Source of the DNA: Bosea sp. F3-2
GTDB taxonomy: Bacteria > Pseudomonadota > Alphaproteobacteria > Rhizobiales > Beijerinckiaceae
Reading direction: 5' to 3'
Assembly (NCBI RefSeq): GCF_008253865.1
Contig: NZ_CP042331.1
Coordinates: 4,863,501 to 4,927,500, forward strand
DNA: 64,000 bases
The notes below the pieces were generated by a model, which saw only the letters and a list, made by a program, of their open reading frames with translations, did no database searches and was not told the DNA's origin. Made by a program: the position numbers and the translations under genes. How positions within the stretch are numbered: position 1 is the first letter of the stretch; the number at the start of each line of letters is the position of its first letter. Positions 1 to 9,092 of the stretch are shown here, in pieces.

Positions 1-1134
1 GTCGATGACCTCCAGAACAGCTCCGTCGAGGACGCGAACCAGAATGATCGACCTGGCCTTGGCATGGCGCAGGGCATTGTCGACGAGGTTGGCGAGCGCG
101 GCCCGGACCGTGGGCTCATTGGCGTCGATCATCGCGTGCAGATCGCCTTCCTCCTCCAGTGCGACATCCACGCCATGGCTCAGGACGAGCGGAGCAAGCT
201 CGGCCAGCACGGAGCGAGCGAGCGCGTTGAGCTGCAGCGGCTCGAAGGGCAGCTCGGTCGCATGCAGGCGCGCGAGCTGCAGCATCGAGGAGACGATGGT
301 GGTCAGCCGGCTCAGATCCGTGGTCAGCTTCAGGCGCGTCGGCTCGTCCGGAAGTGCGTCGACCCGGCTGCGCATCACCGCGAGCGGTGTGCGCAGCTCA
401 TGCGCGACATTGTTCATGAAGCGCCGCTGCACCTCCATATTGCCGGCAATCTGGTCGAGCGCCGAATTGAGGGCCGTGGTCAGCGGCATGAGCTCGACCG
501 GGGTTTCCTCGGTTGGCAGCAATCCACGTGGCGCGCGCGGATCGATGCGGGCTGCCGCTTCGGCGGCGCTGCGCAGCCTTGCGCTGATATAGGAGACCGA
601 CATCGCGATCGCGGCTGCGATCATGATGCCGAAGACCACCGAGATCGCGAGTGCCGGACCGGCGATCGCACGCAGGAAATAGCCGAGGATCAGGTCCCAG
701 CCCGGCACGCCGCCGCCGGTTGCGACAATGACGCGGCTGCCATCCTTCTCGATCACGTCGAAGGCGAGCGCATTGTCGCCGCCGACACGCATCTGCGCGG
801 CGATGGTCGGGCCGTCGAGCCGGATGTCGATGGGCAACCCCGGACGCAACTCTGGCGCATACTCGACGACGGAACGTCCATCGGAGACGAGATACCAGAG
901 ACGGGGGCTGGCGCGCTCGATCTGCACGAGCCCCGCGGTCTTCTCGACCTGCAGCCCGCTGCCCGTCGATGGCCGTACGCTTTGCTGGATGATTTGTGAG
1001 GTAACGTCGTTGCGTAGAGCGCCGGGGTCTTCGGTGATGAAGGTGAAGGCCAGAACGGCGGCGATGAAGGCCGCGAACAGGACGATGCCCAGCAAGCCCA
1101 GGCGGATCGTGAGGGCGCGCGACAGCGAGGTCAC
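1..1134 (-). CDS. Sensor histidine kinase, 3' end outside window
   Basis: Inner-membrane sensor kinase of a two-component system; only the first 378 codons are in the window, so the partner regulator is not seen. The GTG start at 1134 has GGAGG about six bases upstream. Two membrane segments (about residues 11-32 and 152-180) enclose a sensor region of roughly 120 residues with no fold I recognise. A HAMP-like linker follows, then the HisKA helix with H-box NNVAHELRTPL (phospho-acceptor near H245). The ATPase N-box NLVDNALRHA is reached just before the edge. The signal sensed is unknown. Kinase identity is sure from the H- and N-boxes. Confidence 0.93.
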   Translation of the reverse strand, partial: MTSLSRALTIRLGLLGIVLFAAFIAAVLAFTFITEDPGALRNDVTSQIIQQSVRPSTGSGLQVEKTAGLVQIERASPRLWYLVSDGRSVVEYAPELRPGLPIDIRLDGPTIAAQMRVGGDNALAFDVIEKDGSRVIVATGGGVPGWDLILGYFLRAIAGPALAISVVFGIMIAAAIAMSVSYISARLRSAAEAAARIDPRAPRGLLPTEETPVELMPLTTALNSALDQIAGNMEVQRRFMNNVAHELRTPLAVMRSRVDALPDEPTRLKLTTDLSRLTTIVSSMLQLARLHATELPFEPLQLNALARSVLAELAPLVLSHGVDVALEEEGDLHAMIDANEPTVRAALANLVDNALRHAKARSIILVRVLDGAVLEVID

Positions 1135-1332
1135 CAGAGGCCTCCGCTGTCACGAAGGTCCGGAGTGCCGGAATTCACCGGCGACGGCCGCAGGGAAATC
1201 GGTTCAATGTTGCGGGTCGTCACGGAGCCTCTGTGCGGGTATGGCTTGTCGGACAGGGCGCGCCGCCCTGCCTCGCTCTGCATGGACCGTAATAGCGTTG
1301 CCGTTCAACTCTTCCATGGATCTGCCGGCCTG

Positions 1333-2115
1333 ATGCCTGTGTTGCGCACCGTGGCAAGAGCATTTCCACGTTTCTTCGAACCGCGGAAATGCTCTAGGTC
1401 TTTGTTTGATCGCATTTTCTTCACGCGAACCGGCATCCACTTCGCTCGAAAATGCTCCAGGGGGAGCCGTCCGGTCTGGGCGCTGGCGGCGCTGCTCGCG
1501 GTCGTGCCGATTGGAACGACGGCGTTGGCGCAGGGCAAGCCGCCGGCGAAGGAACAGATCCGGCCGGGCCAGCTGCCGACGACATCGCGCAACGATATTC
1601 TGCGATTGGTCGAGGGGGTATTCGATACCGCGTCGAAGACGGTCAGCCTTCCGATCGAACGCGCGTTCGCCCTGTTCGGTGAGCCCAATGCCTATATCGT
1701 CGGTGGTGAGCTGAGCGGCTCCTTCGTTGTCGGCGGGCGGCACGGCAGCGGCGAGTTGCGGTTTGCGGACGGCCCTCCCGAGCCGGTGATCTGGTCGGCG
1801 CTGTCGGTCGGCATAGGCCTCGGCGCCGATTACGGCCGGGTGATCATGCTGGTCTACGGGCTTGACCGGCGGGAGGACGTGTTCGGGGACTATGCCAGCC
1901 TCGGCGGCAGCGCCCATTTCCTGGCGGGCGCCAATGCGACGATCCTGGCCTCGCCGCGCGCGCGGATCGTCCTCATCTCGTCGGGCCTCGGCCTGCGCTT
2001 CTCGGGCGATCTCAGCCGCATCCGCATTGAGCCGGCGGGCGAGCCGGAGATCCTGCGCCCGCCCGCAAATATCTGCGGCAATCCTGCCGATTGTCCGCCG
2101 CCGGGGCGCCCCTGA
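1333..2115 (+). CDS. eipA: DUF1134 / EipA-like envelope protein, start uncertain
   Basis: Secreted envelope protein of the DUF1134 family; Brucella EipA is linked to cell-envelope integrity. The mature domain begins near DILRLVEGVFDTASKTVSL and runs through GGELSGSFVVGG, SVGIGLGADYG and SGLGLRFSG, with a Pro-rich tail ending PADCPPPGRP. A signal-peptide core (VWALAALLAVV, ending TTALAQG) starts only around 1474. The in-frame ATG at 1333 therefore adds a long unlikely leader that is read through two palindromic repeats. A Shine-Dalgarno-like AGGGGGA at 1459-1465 has no in-frame ATG, GTG or TTG after it. The family call is firm; the start is not. Other in-frame options are TTG 1402 or a CTG near 1483. 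Confidence 0.85.
   Translation: MPVLRTVARAFPRFFEPRKCSRSLFDRIFFTRTGIHFARKCSRGSRPVWALAALLAVVPIGTTALAQGKPPAKEQIRPGQLPTTSRNDILRLVEGVFDTASKTVSLPIERAFALFGEPNAYIVGGELSGSFVVGGRHGSGELRFADGPPEPVIWSALSVGIGLGADYGRVIMLVYGLDRREDVFGDYASLGGSAHFLAGANATILASPRARIVLISSGLGLRFSGDLSRIRIEPAGEPEILRPPANICGNPADCPPPGRP
1357..1455. repeat. Pair of short palindromic repeats at the 5' end of the eipA-like gene
   Basis: Two stem-loops in tandem. The first has arms AGAGCATTTCC (1357-1367) and GGAAATGCTCT (1385-1395); the second has arms GCATTTTC (1412-1419) and GAAAATGC (1448-1455). This is the style of dispersed extragenic palindromes common in Hyphomicrobiales. Here they lie in the apparent reading frame upstream of the signal peptide of the DUF1134 gene, which makes that gene's start uncertain. 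Confidence 0.7.
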
Positions 2116-2170
2116 CGGGATGGAGGAAGGCCACGCTTAGAACGTTTTCCGATCGGGTTGGATCGCAGAG

Positions 2171-2271
2171 CCGTCATTGCGAGGAGCGAAGCGACGAAGC
2201 AATCCAGGAGCGGCAGGACTGAACGGTTCAACCCGGTCCCCTGGATTGCTTCGCTGCGCTCGCAATGACGG
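2171..2271. repeat. Long intergenic inverted repeat
   Basis: Arms at 2171-2208 (beginning CCGTCATTGCGAGGAGCGAA) and about 2240-2271 (ending CTCGCAATGACGG) form an imperfect hairpin of about 30 bp. The CGTCATTGCGAG core is a widespread dispersed intergenic repeat in many bacteria. It lies between the convergent eipA-like and DUF374 genes, where it could also act as a bidirectional terminator. Flanking GATCGGGTTGGATC and CCTGATCGAAAAATGCTCTAG resemble the other palindromes in this window. Confidence 0.75.
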
Positions 2272-2297
2272 TTCAGCCTGATCGAAAAATGCTCTAG

Positions 2298-2981
2298 CTA
2301 GCGTGCCCGCTCGAGCGATTGATAGGCCGCGGCATGGAGATCGTCGAGGCGGGCCGAGATGTCCATCGCGATAAGGCCGACCTCGCGATCGTCGGCGCCT
2401 TTTCTGACATAGAGCGGCTCCGACCAGAGGATGCAGCCGCGGCCGAAGGGCAGGGCGATGCTCGCCCGATCCCAGTTGGTGAGATCGAAGCGGGCGCTGG
2501 TGACGGCGGCAAAGAGATAGATCGGCCGACCGGTGACGCGGGCGAGCTGCACGGCGCCCTTGCCCGCCACGCGCGATACTTTTGGGACGTCTGCCGTGAG
2601 AACGACGCTGGTGCCGTCGCGAAGCGCATCCCGCATCTCGAAGAAGGCGGGAATCGCCCGCTTGGTCTGGATCTTCGGGCGGCTCTGTGTCCCCGAACCA
2701 CGGATGGTCCGGAAACCGGCCCTTTCGACGACCGAGGCGACGACCTCGCCATCGAAATGCAGGGAGGCCAGGATCGCCACCCGCGATGCTCCCGTCAGCG
2801 CCGCCAGGCTCAGCATCTGCTGACCGTGCCAAGTCAGGGCGATGAACGGCTCGCGGCTGCGCTCCCAGGGGCAAGCCCCCGGAATCGCTGGCTTGAACCG
2901 GGTCGTTCGCTGCACGAGGTTGATATAGGCATGCAATGCGCGGCCCGCGAGCGCCGCCGATTGGCCTGAGCTGGAACGCAT
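2298..2981 (-). CDS. DUF374 family lysophospholipid acyltransferase-like protein
   Basis: Predicted membrane-associated acyltransferase of the DUF374 branch of the LPLAT/LpxL-like superfamily, probably modifying lipid A or phospholipid; the substrate is not known. At 227 residues it has the family length. The segment FIALTWHGQQMLSLAAL carries the conserved His of the acyltransferase active site, and RDGTSVVLTADVPKVSRVAG matches the family's second conserved block. I chose the ATG at 2981 over one eight codons upstream because GGAGGG lies about seven bases before it. It follows aapM by 124 bases on the same strand, in the position where aapP is normally found. Confidence 0.85.
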   Translation of the reverse strand: MRSSSGQSAALAGRALHAYINLVQRTTRFKPAIPGACPWERSREPFIALTWHGQQMLSLAALTGASRVAILASLHFDGEVVASVVERAGFRTIRGSGTQSRPKIQTKRAIPAFFEMRDALRDGTSVVLTADVPKVSRVAGKGAVQLARVTGRPIYLFAAVTSARFDLTNWDRASIALPFGRGCILWSEPLYVRKGADDREVGLIAMDISARLDDLHAAAYQSLERAR

Positions 2982-3105
2982 CTTCCGCCCTCCATGGTGA
3001 ATCACATGGAGTGGTCGGCGTCCCGGCTTGCTGGAACATTGCGCGGCTGCCGGCCGGGAAGCCGGTTTTGCACGAAATCAGGGTTTGAACGCGTTTCCGG
3101 CCTCG

Positions 3106-4224
3106 TCAGTGGCTCCGACCATGGCTGTGGTCCGTCCGCAGGCGGCGTTCGATGAAGCGGCTGTAGGAGCCCATGCCGTAGCTGAACACGGCATAGACCA
3201 GCGCGGCGAAGACATAGCCTTCCATCACCGCGATGCCTTGCCAGCTGGGGTCGCGCATTGCGGATCGCACCGTATCGAGGAAATCGAGCAGGCCGATGAT
3301 GGTCACCAGTGTCGTGTCCTGGAAGAAACCGATGAAGATGTTGACCAGCGGCGGGATGACGATCTTGAGCGCCTGCGGCAGCACGATCTTGCGCATCGAC
3401 AGCCAGTAGCCGAGGCCGAGCGAGGCGGCGGCCTCATGCTGGCCTTTCGGCACAGCTTGCAGGCCGCCGCGGACCGTCTCCGCGATATAAGCGCCGGCGA
3501 AGATGATGATCGCGACCTGCGCCCGCAGCAATTTGTCGATGGTGACGCCATCCGGCATGAACAGCGGCAGCATCACCGAGGCCATGAACAGGATCGAGAC
3601 CAGCGGCACGCCGCGTACGGTCTCGATGATGATGACGGCGATCACCTGGATCGCCGGCAACTTCGAGGAGCGCGCCAGCGCCAGCAGCACTCCGAGCACG
3701 AAGCCGAAGGCGAGCCCGACCGAGGAAAGCATGAAGGAGAGCGGCAGGCCGCCCCAGTTCGTGGTGGTGACGAGGGGCAGGCCGAGCACCCCGCCATACA
3801 TCAGCACGCCGCAGACCAGCACGACCGCGAGCCAGAGCCAGAGCAGGCGCCGCGACCAGAAGCGCGGGATCATCGAGACGATCATGGCTGCAAGGAACAG
3901 CAGCACCGCCAGCGCCGGCCGCCAATGCTCCTCGTAGGGATAGAAGCCGAAGATCATGAAGCGCAGCTTCGCGGCCAGGAAGGGCCAGCAGGCCCCGTTG
4001 CCGACCTTGCAGGCCTGCGGCCCGCCCTCCGTCACGGCGCGGGTGACGAGCCAGCCCCAGGCCCCCGTCGTGAGGCGATAGATCAGCCAGAGGCAGGCGA
4101 AGGTGATGATGGCGTTGAGCGGCGAGCCGATAAAGGGCTTCAGCCCTGCGAGCCAGAGGCGCCGGCCCTGGGGCCGGTCGCTACGCTCGACGCCGAGCAT
4201 GGCCGTATTGGTGAGCTCAGACAT
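3106..4224 (-). CDS. aapM: General L-amino acid ABC transporter permease AapM
   Basis: Inner-membrane permease of the polar amino acid (PAAT) importer family, the second permease of the Aap/Bra-type general L-amino acid uptake system. At 372 residues it has the long N-terminal extension typical of AapM, with a large insert containing CKVGNGACWPF. The transport domain follows, with the ATPase-contact EAA loop EAAASLGLGYWLSMRKIVLPQA. It starts one base after the aapQ stop, so the two are translationally coupled. Expected partners are AapQ, AapJ and an AapP ATPase, but no ATPase follows here. Confidence 0.95.
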   Translation of the reverse strand: MSELTNTAMLGVERSDRPQGRRLWLAGLKPFIGSPLNAIITFACLWLIYRLTTGAWGWLVTRAVTEGGPQACKVGNGACWPFLAAKLRFMIFGFYPYEEHWRPALAVLLFLAAMIVSMIPRFWSRRLLWLWLAVVLVCGVLMYGGVLGLPLVTTTNWGGLPLSFMLSSVGLAFGFVLGVLLALARSSKLPAIQVIAVIIIETVRGVPLVSILFMASVMLPLFMPDGVTIDKLLRAQVAIIIFAGAYIAETVRGGLQAVPKGQHEAAASLGLGYWLSMRKIVLPQALKIVIPPLVNIFIGFFQDTTLVTIIGLLDFLDTVRSAMRDPSWQGIAVMEGYVFAALVYAVFSYGMGSYSRFIERRLRTDHSHGRSH

Positions 4225-4225
4225 C

Positions 4226-5398
4226 TCAGCGCTCCACCAGAGCGACGCGGGCGTTGTACCAGTTCATGAGCAGCGAGATCGTGATCGACAGGCCGAGATA
4301 GACCAGCATGAAGATCGCGATGCCCTCGATGGCCTGCCCGGTCTGGTTCATCGTGGTGTTGGAAACCATCACCAGATCGGGATAGCCGATCGCGATGGCG
4401 AGCGAGGAGTTCTTGAAGGTCGAGAGATAGGAGCTGGTCAGTGGCGGCACGATCACGCGCAGCGCCTGCGGCAGTACGACCAGCCGCATCGTCTGACGGT
4501 CGTGCAGGCCGACGGCGCGCGCGGCCTCCCACTGCCCACGCCCGACCGCGAGGATGCCGGCGCGGACGATCTCGGCGATGCCGGCCGAGGCGGAGAGGCC
4601 CAGTCCGACCAAGAGCGCGGTGAATTCGGGCGTGACCTGCAGGCCCCCGGTGATGCGGAAGCGGCCTTTTTCCGGCCAGTTCACCACGAGATCCGGCTGG
4701 AACAGCAGCAGGCCGATCAGCGGTGGCGCGAAGAGGGCGAGCAGCACGAAGGGCCAGGCGGCCCGGGCATGGCCGGACACGACCCGGTGGCTTCGCATGA
4801 TCGATGCGACGACGAAGGCGAGCACGATGCCGACCACGACGGAGGCGAGCACGCCGGTATGGGCGGCGGACCAGCGCAGCGAGGGCACGATCAGGCCGCC
4901 ATTGCTGAGGAAGACGTCGGGCAGGATCTGCCAGGCTTCGCGCACCGGCGGGAAGACCGCGACGATCAGCGCATACCAGAGGAAGAGGTAGAGCAGCAGC
5001 GGCACATTGCGCAGCGCCTCGACATAGATCAGGGCGAGGAAGGACAGCAGCGGATTGCGCGACAGCCGGGCGATGCCGACGATCAGGCCGAGCACCGTCG
5101 AGAGGATGACGGCGAAGACCGAGACCCAGACTGTGTTGAGCAGCCCGACGAGGATGGCGCGGCCGTAGGTGTCGCTGGATTCGTAGCTGATGAAGGACTG
5201 GCTGATGACGAAGCCGGCCGGCCGGGAGAGATAGGCGAATCCCGTCGCGATGTTCTGTTCGGCGAGCTTCCGCGAGACAGTGCCGAAGAGATAGAGGCCG
5301 ATCCCGACGACGAGGACGACGGCCACGACCTGATAGAGCACGGCGCGTACGCGCACGTCGTAGATGAGCCGCAGAGGGCTGGAGGCTGGAGAGGCCAT
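4226..5398 (-). CDS. aapQ: General L-amino acid ABC transporter permease AapQ
   Basis: First permease of the Aap amino-acid importer, 390 residues with about eight hydrophobic segments. The EAA loop EAARAVGLHDRQTMRLVVLPQALRV marks the ATPase docking site (quoted only in part here as EAARAVGLHDRQT). The N-terminal region ASPLRLIYDVRVRAVLYQ is typical of AapQ. It lies between aapJ, 190 bases upstream, and aapM, one base downstream, on the same strand. The gap from aapJ holds a perfect palindrome, which may set the usual excess of binding protein over permease message. Confidence 0.95.
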   Translation of the reverse strand: MASPASSPLRLIYDVRVRAVLYQVVAVVLVVGIGLYLFGTVSRKLAEQNIATGFAYLSRPAGFVISQSFISYESSDTYGRAILVGLLNTVWVSVFAVILSTVLGLIVGIARLSRNPLLSFLALIYVEALRNVPLLLYLFLWYALIVAVFPPVREAWQILPDVFLSNGGLIVPSLRWSAAHTGVLASVVVGIVLAFVVASIMRSHRVVSGHARAAWPFVLLALFAPPLIGLLLFQPDLVVNWPEKGRFRITGGLQVTPEFTALLVGLGLSASAGIAEIVRAGILAVGRGQWEAARAVGLHDRQTMRLVVLPQALRVIVPPLTSSYLSTFKNSSLAIAIGYPDLVMVSNTTMNQTGQAIEGIAIFMLVYLGLSITISLLMNWYNARVALVER

Positions 5399-5544
5399 CG
5401 GGCTGTTCCGTGCTGGGGACGCGCCGGCCGCGTGAGGCGCGGCCGGCGGTCTCAGGTCAATCGAGGGAACGCGCGTTAGATCGCCGCGCGTCCTGCCGGA
5501 CGCGGTAACGGGGATCTATCTATTTGTTATCGCGCCGGATTTTT

Positions 5545-5569
5545 CCGAAAAGTGGATTCCACTTTTCGG
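5545..5569. repeat. Perfect palindrome between aapJ and aapQ
   Basis: Arms CCGAAAAGTGGA (5545-5556) and TCCACTTTTCGG (5558-5569) around a single T, followed by TCCGATGCTAT. A closely related sequence (ACCGGGTTCCACTTTTCGGGCCGATGCT) occurs at 29191-29220, so this belongs to a dispersed repeat family. Inside an operon such a stem can protect the upstream aapJ message; that role is inference. Confidence 0.75.
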
Positions 5570-5588
5570 TCCGATGCTATAGCCGGTA

Positions 5589-6620
5589 TCACCGGAAGGG
5601 CGGGGAGTAGATCAGGCCACCCTTGTTCCAGAGCTGGTTCGGGCCGCGGCTGAGGCCGAGCGGAGTCTTCTCGCCGAGATGGCGCTCGAAGAGCTCGCCG
5701 TAATTGCCGTGCTGCTTGATGGCGTTGTAGGCCCATTTGTTGTCGAGGTTCAGCATCTTACCGAGGTCGCCGTTGACGCCGAGCAGGCGCTGGATCTCGG
5801 GGTCCTTGCTCTTGAGCTGTTCGTCGACATTGGCCTTGGTGATGCCGTATTCCTCGGCCGCGATCAGGGCGTTGACCGTCCAGGAGACGATGTCGCGCCA
5901 GTTGCTGTCGTTCTGGCGGACGACGGGGGCCAGTGGTTCCTTCGAGATGGTCTCGGGCAGGATGACGTATTGCTTCGGGTCGTTGGCGATCGCACGCACC
6001 GAGGCCAGGTCCGAGCGGTCGGTGGTGATGACGTCGCAGCGACCGGAGAAGAAGGCGTTGCGCCACTCGTCGGGATTCTCGAAGACGACCGCCTCGTATT
6101 TGATGTTGCGCGGCTTGAAGTAGTCTTCGAGGTTCTGCAGCGTCGTCGTGCCGGGCAGGATGCAGACGGCCGACTGCGACAGCTCAGCCGCGCTCTTCAC
6201 GCCGAGCTTGCTCGAAACCATCAGCCCCTGGCCGTCATAGAAGACGACCGGCGCGAAATCGAGCCCGAGCGAGGTGTCGCGCGAGAAGGTCATCGTCGTC
6301 TGGCGCGAGAGCAGGTCGACCTCGCCGGATTGCAGGCCCTGGAAGCGCACATTGGTGTTGAGCGGAACGAAATCGACCTTGTCCGGCGCACCGAAGACGG
6401 CGGACGAGACGGCGCGGCAGATGTCGCTGTCGAAGCCCTGGCGAACGCCCTTGTCATCGGCATAGGAGAAGCCCGGAGCCGTCGGGGAGACGCCGCAGAG
6501 CACCTTGCCGCGCTTCTTGACGGCATCGAGCGTCGCTTGCGCCGAGGCGGGAGCGGCAAACACAGAAAAAGCGGCCGCGGCGAGACCGATCGCGGCCAGC
6601 TTGCAGAACATTTTTGGCAT
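5589..6620 (-). CDS. aapJ: General L-amino acid-binding periplasmic protein AapJ
   Basis: Periplasmic solute-binding protein (SBP_bac_3) of the Aap importer, 343 residues. A cleavable signal peptide runs to about residue 28 (VFAAPASAQA). The mature protein starts with the typical TLDAVKKRGKVLCGVSPTAPGFSY and continues with GFDSDICRAVSSAVFG and FEEDPD-like ENPDEWRNAFFSGRCDVITTD. It is the first gene of the leftward aapJ-aapQ-aapM group. GGAAACGCCT precedes the ATG at 6620. The 108-base gap to the divergent kinase gene at 6729 must carry the promoter. Confidence 0.96.
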   Translation of the reverse strand: MPKMFCKLAAIGLAAAAFSVFAAPASAQATLDAVKKRGKVLCGVSPTAPGFSYADDKGVRQGFDSDICRAVSSAVFGAPDKVDFVPLNTNVRFQGLQSGEVDLLSRQTTMTFSRDTSLGLDFAPVVFYDGQGLMVSSKLGVKSAAELSQSAVCILPGTTTLQNLEDYFKPRNIKYEAVVFENPDEWRNAFFSGRCDVITTDRSDLASVRAIANDPKQYVILPETISKEPLAPVVRQNDSNWRDIVSWTVNALIAAEEYGITKANVDEQLKSKDPEIQRLLGVNGDLGKMLNLDNKWAYNAIKQHGNYGELFERHLGEKTPLGLSRGPNQLWNKGGLIYSPPFR

Positions 6621-6728
6621 AGGCGTTTCCCTTGTGCGCGCCTGTCATCGGCGCGTCGGGAGGGAGCCTATTGAGCTGCGGTTGACGCCGCAAGGACCTT
6701 CCGCGCCAAACTCCTTTGACGGCGCAGA

Positions 6729-8333
6729 GTGACGGCATGGGGCCGGCGCGGTAGGTTGAGCGCGAACCGGATCACGCTCTTGAAGTCCCGACACGCCACA
6801 TTCCTGCTGCTGTGGGTTCCGCTTGCGCTCGCCGGCCTCGGGCTGGGGGCCACGGTCGAATTCATCCGGGCGCGTGATGCACTCCAGCGCGAGGGGACGA
6901 CGCTTCATCGCGTGATCTCGCAACGTGTCGAGCAGCATGACGCGCATCTCACCAGCCTGGCGGCGGTGCTGGCGAGTTCGACCGCGGACTCCGCGACGTT
7001 CCGGGCGGTCGTCGAGGCCATGCAGCGCTTCTATCCGCGTATCGCGGCGGTTGAACTGGCAGGGTCAGGTGCGCCGCCGGGCGGGCTCGACGGGAAAGCA
7101 GCCGAAAACCTCAAGGATTTCGATCTGGCCACGCTTACGGCGCGCATCCGGGGGCTTGCGCCGGGGCAGGCCAGCACGCTGCCCAGCCGGGGAAGGAAGC
7201 CCTTCTACGCTCTCGTCAAACGCGTTCCCGACAACGCCTCCGAGCCGCGGGCGCTGGTTCTCGTCATCGACGCCACGCGCATGGCCGAGCCGGAGGGTGG
7301 CTTGCCAGAAGAGACCGTGCTTGCGTTGCGCGATAGCTCCGGGGCCGTGATCGTCCAGCAGGGAAGGGAGCGTCCGCCCGGCAGGGCGATGCCGGAGCTC
7401 ACTTTCGAGCGGGCGCTGGGCAGCCGCTCTCAACCGCTCATCCTGTCACTGGAGCGGCGGCTGGCGGTCGCCGAGGTCCTGCCGCCTGCCCTGCTGATCG
7501 GCTGGCCGGTGGCTTCGGGGCTCGCCGTACTGCTACTTCTGGCCGTGCTGCGCGAACGGCGCGCCAGCCAGCGGGCGCGCGAGGCCATGCGCCTGCATCA
7601 GCAGGATGCGCGGCTCGCCCATGCCATGCGGGTGAACACGGTCGGCGAGATGGCGTCCGGCATTGCCCATGAGATCACCCAGCCGCTCACGGCGATCCTG
7701 AGCCAGAGCCAGGCTGGCCTGCGGCTCGCGCGCTCCGGCGCGGCGAAGCCGGACGAGTTGATCGGCGTCCTCGAAGCGAATGTGCGTCACGCCCTGCGCG
7801 CCGGCGAGATCCTGGAGCGGCTGCGGGCCTATGTGACGCGCCGCGAGCCGCAGCCGCAGCCGAACGATCTCAACCGGATCGTCCGCAATGTCGTCGCCCT
7901 GACGCAGCGCGACCTGGAGGAGCGCGGAATTGCCCTCGGATTGGAACTCAGCCTGCCGCCGCTGCCGGCGCGGGTCGATCGGGTCGCGATCGAGCAGGTC
8001 GTACACAATCTCGTCCGCAACGCGGCCGAGGCCATAGAGAGCAATCCCGGAGGCCGGCGCGAGATCATGCTCGCGACCCGACTCGTGGGAAGCGATGTCG
8101 AGATCGCCGTGAGCGATACCGGCCCGGGGATCGCGGACGCTGATCTGGCGCGGCTGTTCGAGCCGTTCTTCACCACCAAGAGCGGCGGCATGGGGCTCGG
8201 CCTGCCGCTCTGCGAGCGCCTGGTCGAGTCGGCTGGCGGGCGCATCGCCGTGCGCAGCGATGCCGGCCAGGGCGCCGTGTTCATGGTTCGCTTTCCGGCT
8301 CTGGCCGGCGAGCAGGGGATCGCGGCCGAATGA
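6729..8333 (+). CDS. Membrane sensor histidine kinase (FixL/DctB-like core)
   Basis: Sensor kinase paired with the LuxR-type regulator at 8330. Membrane segments at about residues 24-45 and 252-275 flank a periplasmic region of about 200 residues with no named domain. The cytoplasmic HisKA block MASGIAHEITQPLTAIL puts the phospho-acceptor at H314; EITQP in place of ELRTP is typical of the FixL/DctB group. The N-box is VVHNLVRNAAEAIE and the G-boxes are SDTGPGIAD, FFTTKSGGMGLGL. The GTG at 6729 is used; a TTG near 6780 would shorten the leader. The stop overlaps the next start by four bases (ATGA). Confidence 0.94.
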   Translation: MTAWGRRGRLSANRITLLKSRHATFLLLWVPLALAGLGLGATVEFIRARDALQREGTTLHRVISQRVEQHDAHLTSLAAVLASSTADSATFRAVVEAMQRFYPRIAAVELAGSGAPPGGLDGKAAENLKDFDLATLTARIRGLAPGQASTLPSRGRKPFYALVKRVPDNASEPRALVLVIDATRMAEPEGGLPEETVLALRDSSGAVIVQQGRERPPGRAMPELTFERALGSRSQPLILSLERRLAVAEVLPPALLIGWPVASGLAVLLLLAVLRERRASQRAREAMRLHQQDARLAHAMRVNTVGEMASGIAHEITQPLTAILSQSQAGLRLARSGAAKPDELIGVLEANVRHALRAGEILERLRAYVTRREPQPQPNDLNRIVRNVVALTQRDLEERGIALGLELSLPPLPARVDRVAIEQVVHNLVRNAAEAIESNPGGRREIMLATRLVGSDVEIAVSDTGPGIADADLARLFEPFFTTKSGGMGLGLPLCERLVESAGGRIAVRSDAGQGAVFMVRFPALAGEQGIAAE

Positions 8334-8935
8334 AGCCCGCTGCCCGTACCGTCTATCTGATCGACGACGATGTCGATGTTCGCGACGCGCTCGCGCTGCT
8401 GCTGCGCACCATGGGTTTTGCGGCGAAACCCTTTGCCAGCGTGCAGGCGTTCCTGGAGCGCCCCAATCCGCGGCAGGATGGCTGCCTCGTCGCTGATATC
8501 CGCATGCCCGGCACATCCGGCCTGCAATTGCTGGAGCGCATGGCGGCCGAGGCGGAGCGGATGCCGACGGTGATCATCACCGGCCATGGCGATGTCGCCG
8601 CCTGTCGGCGGGCCTTCAAGGCTGGCGCCGTCGATTTTCTGACCAAGCCGATCGACGAGCAGGTTCTGCTTGAGGCGATCGAGGCGGGTTTCGCGGCGCT
8701 TGACGAACACAGCCGGACGCAGGCGGCGCGTGCCGGGCGGGAGGCGCTGCTGGCGAAGTTGACCCAGCGCGAGCGCGAGATCCTCGACCTCGTCGCTGAG
8801 GGGCTTTCGACCAAGGAAATTGCCCGTGCGCTCGATGTCTCGCCGCGTACGGTCGAGACTCATCGCGCCAACATAGCCGAGAAGCTCGGCGCCGGCTCGG
8901 TGGCCGAGATGGTTCGCATCGCCCTCGAAGGGTAG
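8330..8935 (+). CDS. FixJ/NarL-type response regulator
   Basis: DNA-binding response regulator, 201 residues, translationally coupled to the kinase before it. The receiver domain spans residues 1-125, with acidic pocket LIDDD near residue 10, phospho-acceptor D56 in VADIRMPG, and the conserved Thr and Lys in ITGHGD and FLTKPID. A LuxR/GerE helix-turn-helix spans about residues 138-200: LTQREREILDLVAEGLSTKE and VSPRTVETHRANI. Targets are unknown. The immediate downstream GlcG/HbpS-like and ankyrin genes on the same strand are the obvious candidates. Confidence 0.95.
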   Translation: MKPAARTVYLIDDDVDVRDALALLLRTMGFAAKPFASVQAFLERPNPRQDGCLVADIRMPGTSGLQLLERMAAEAERMPTVIITGHGDVAACRRAFKAGAVDFLTKPIDEQVLLEAIEAGFAALDEHSRTQAARAGREALLAKLTQREREILDLVAEGLSTKEIARALDVSPRTVETHRANIAEKLGAGSVAEMVRIALEG

Positions 8936-9092
8936 GGGGCTAGCAGGTCCGCTCACGAGACCGTTCTCGCTGCCCTTCTCCGTAGGATTACGGAGTGGCC
9001 TCCGGCGCCGCACCGATCTTTTTTCGCTGCGCGGCTCGGTAGCTTGACCCCCGTCGAGCTCAGCGCTCGCCATGCCCCGCATCGGAGAGATC

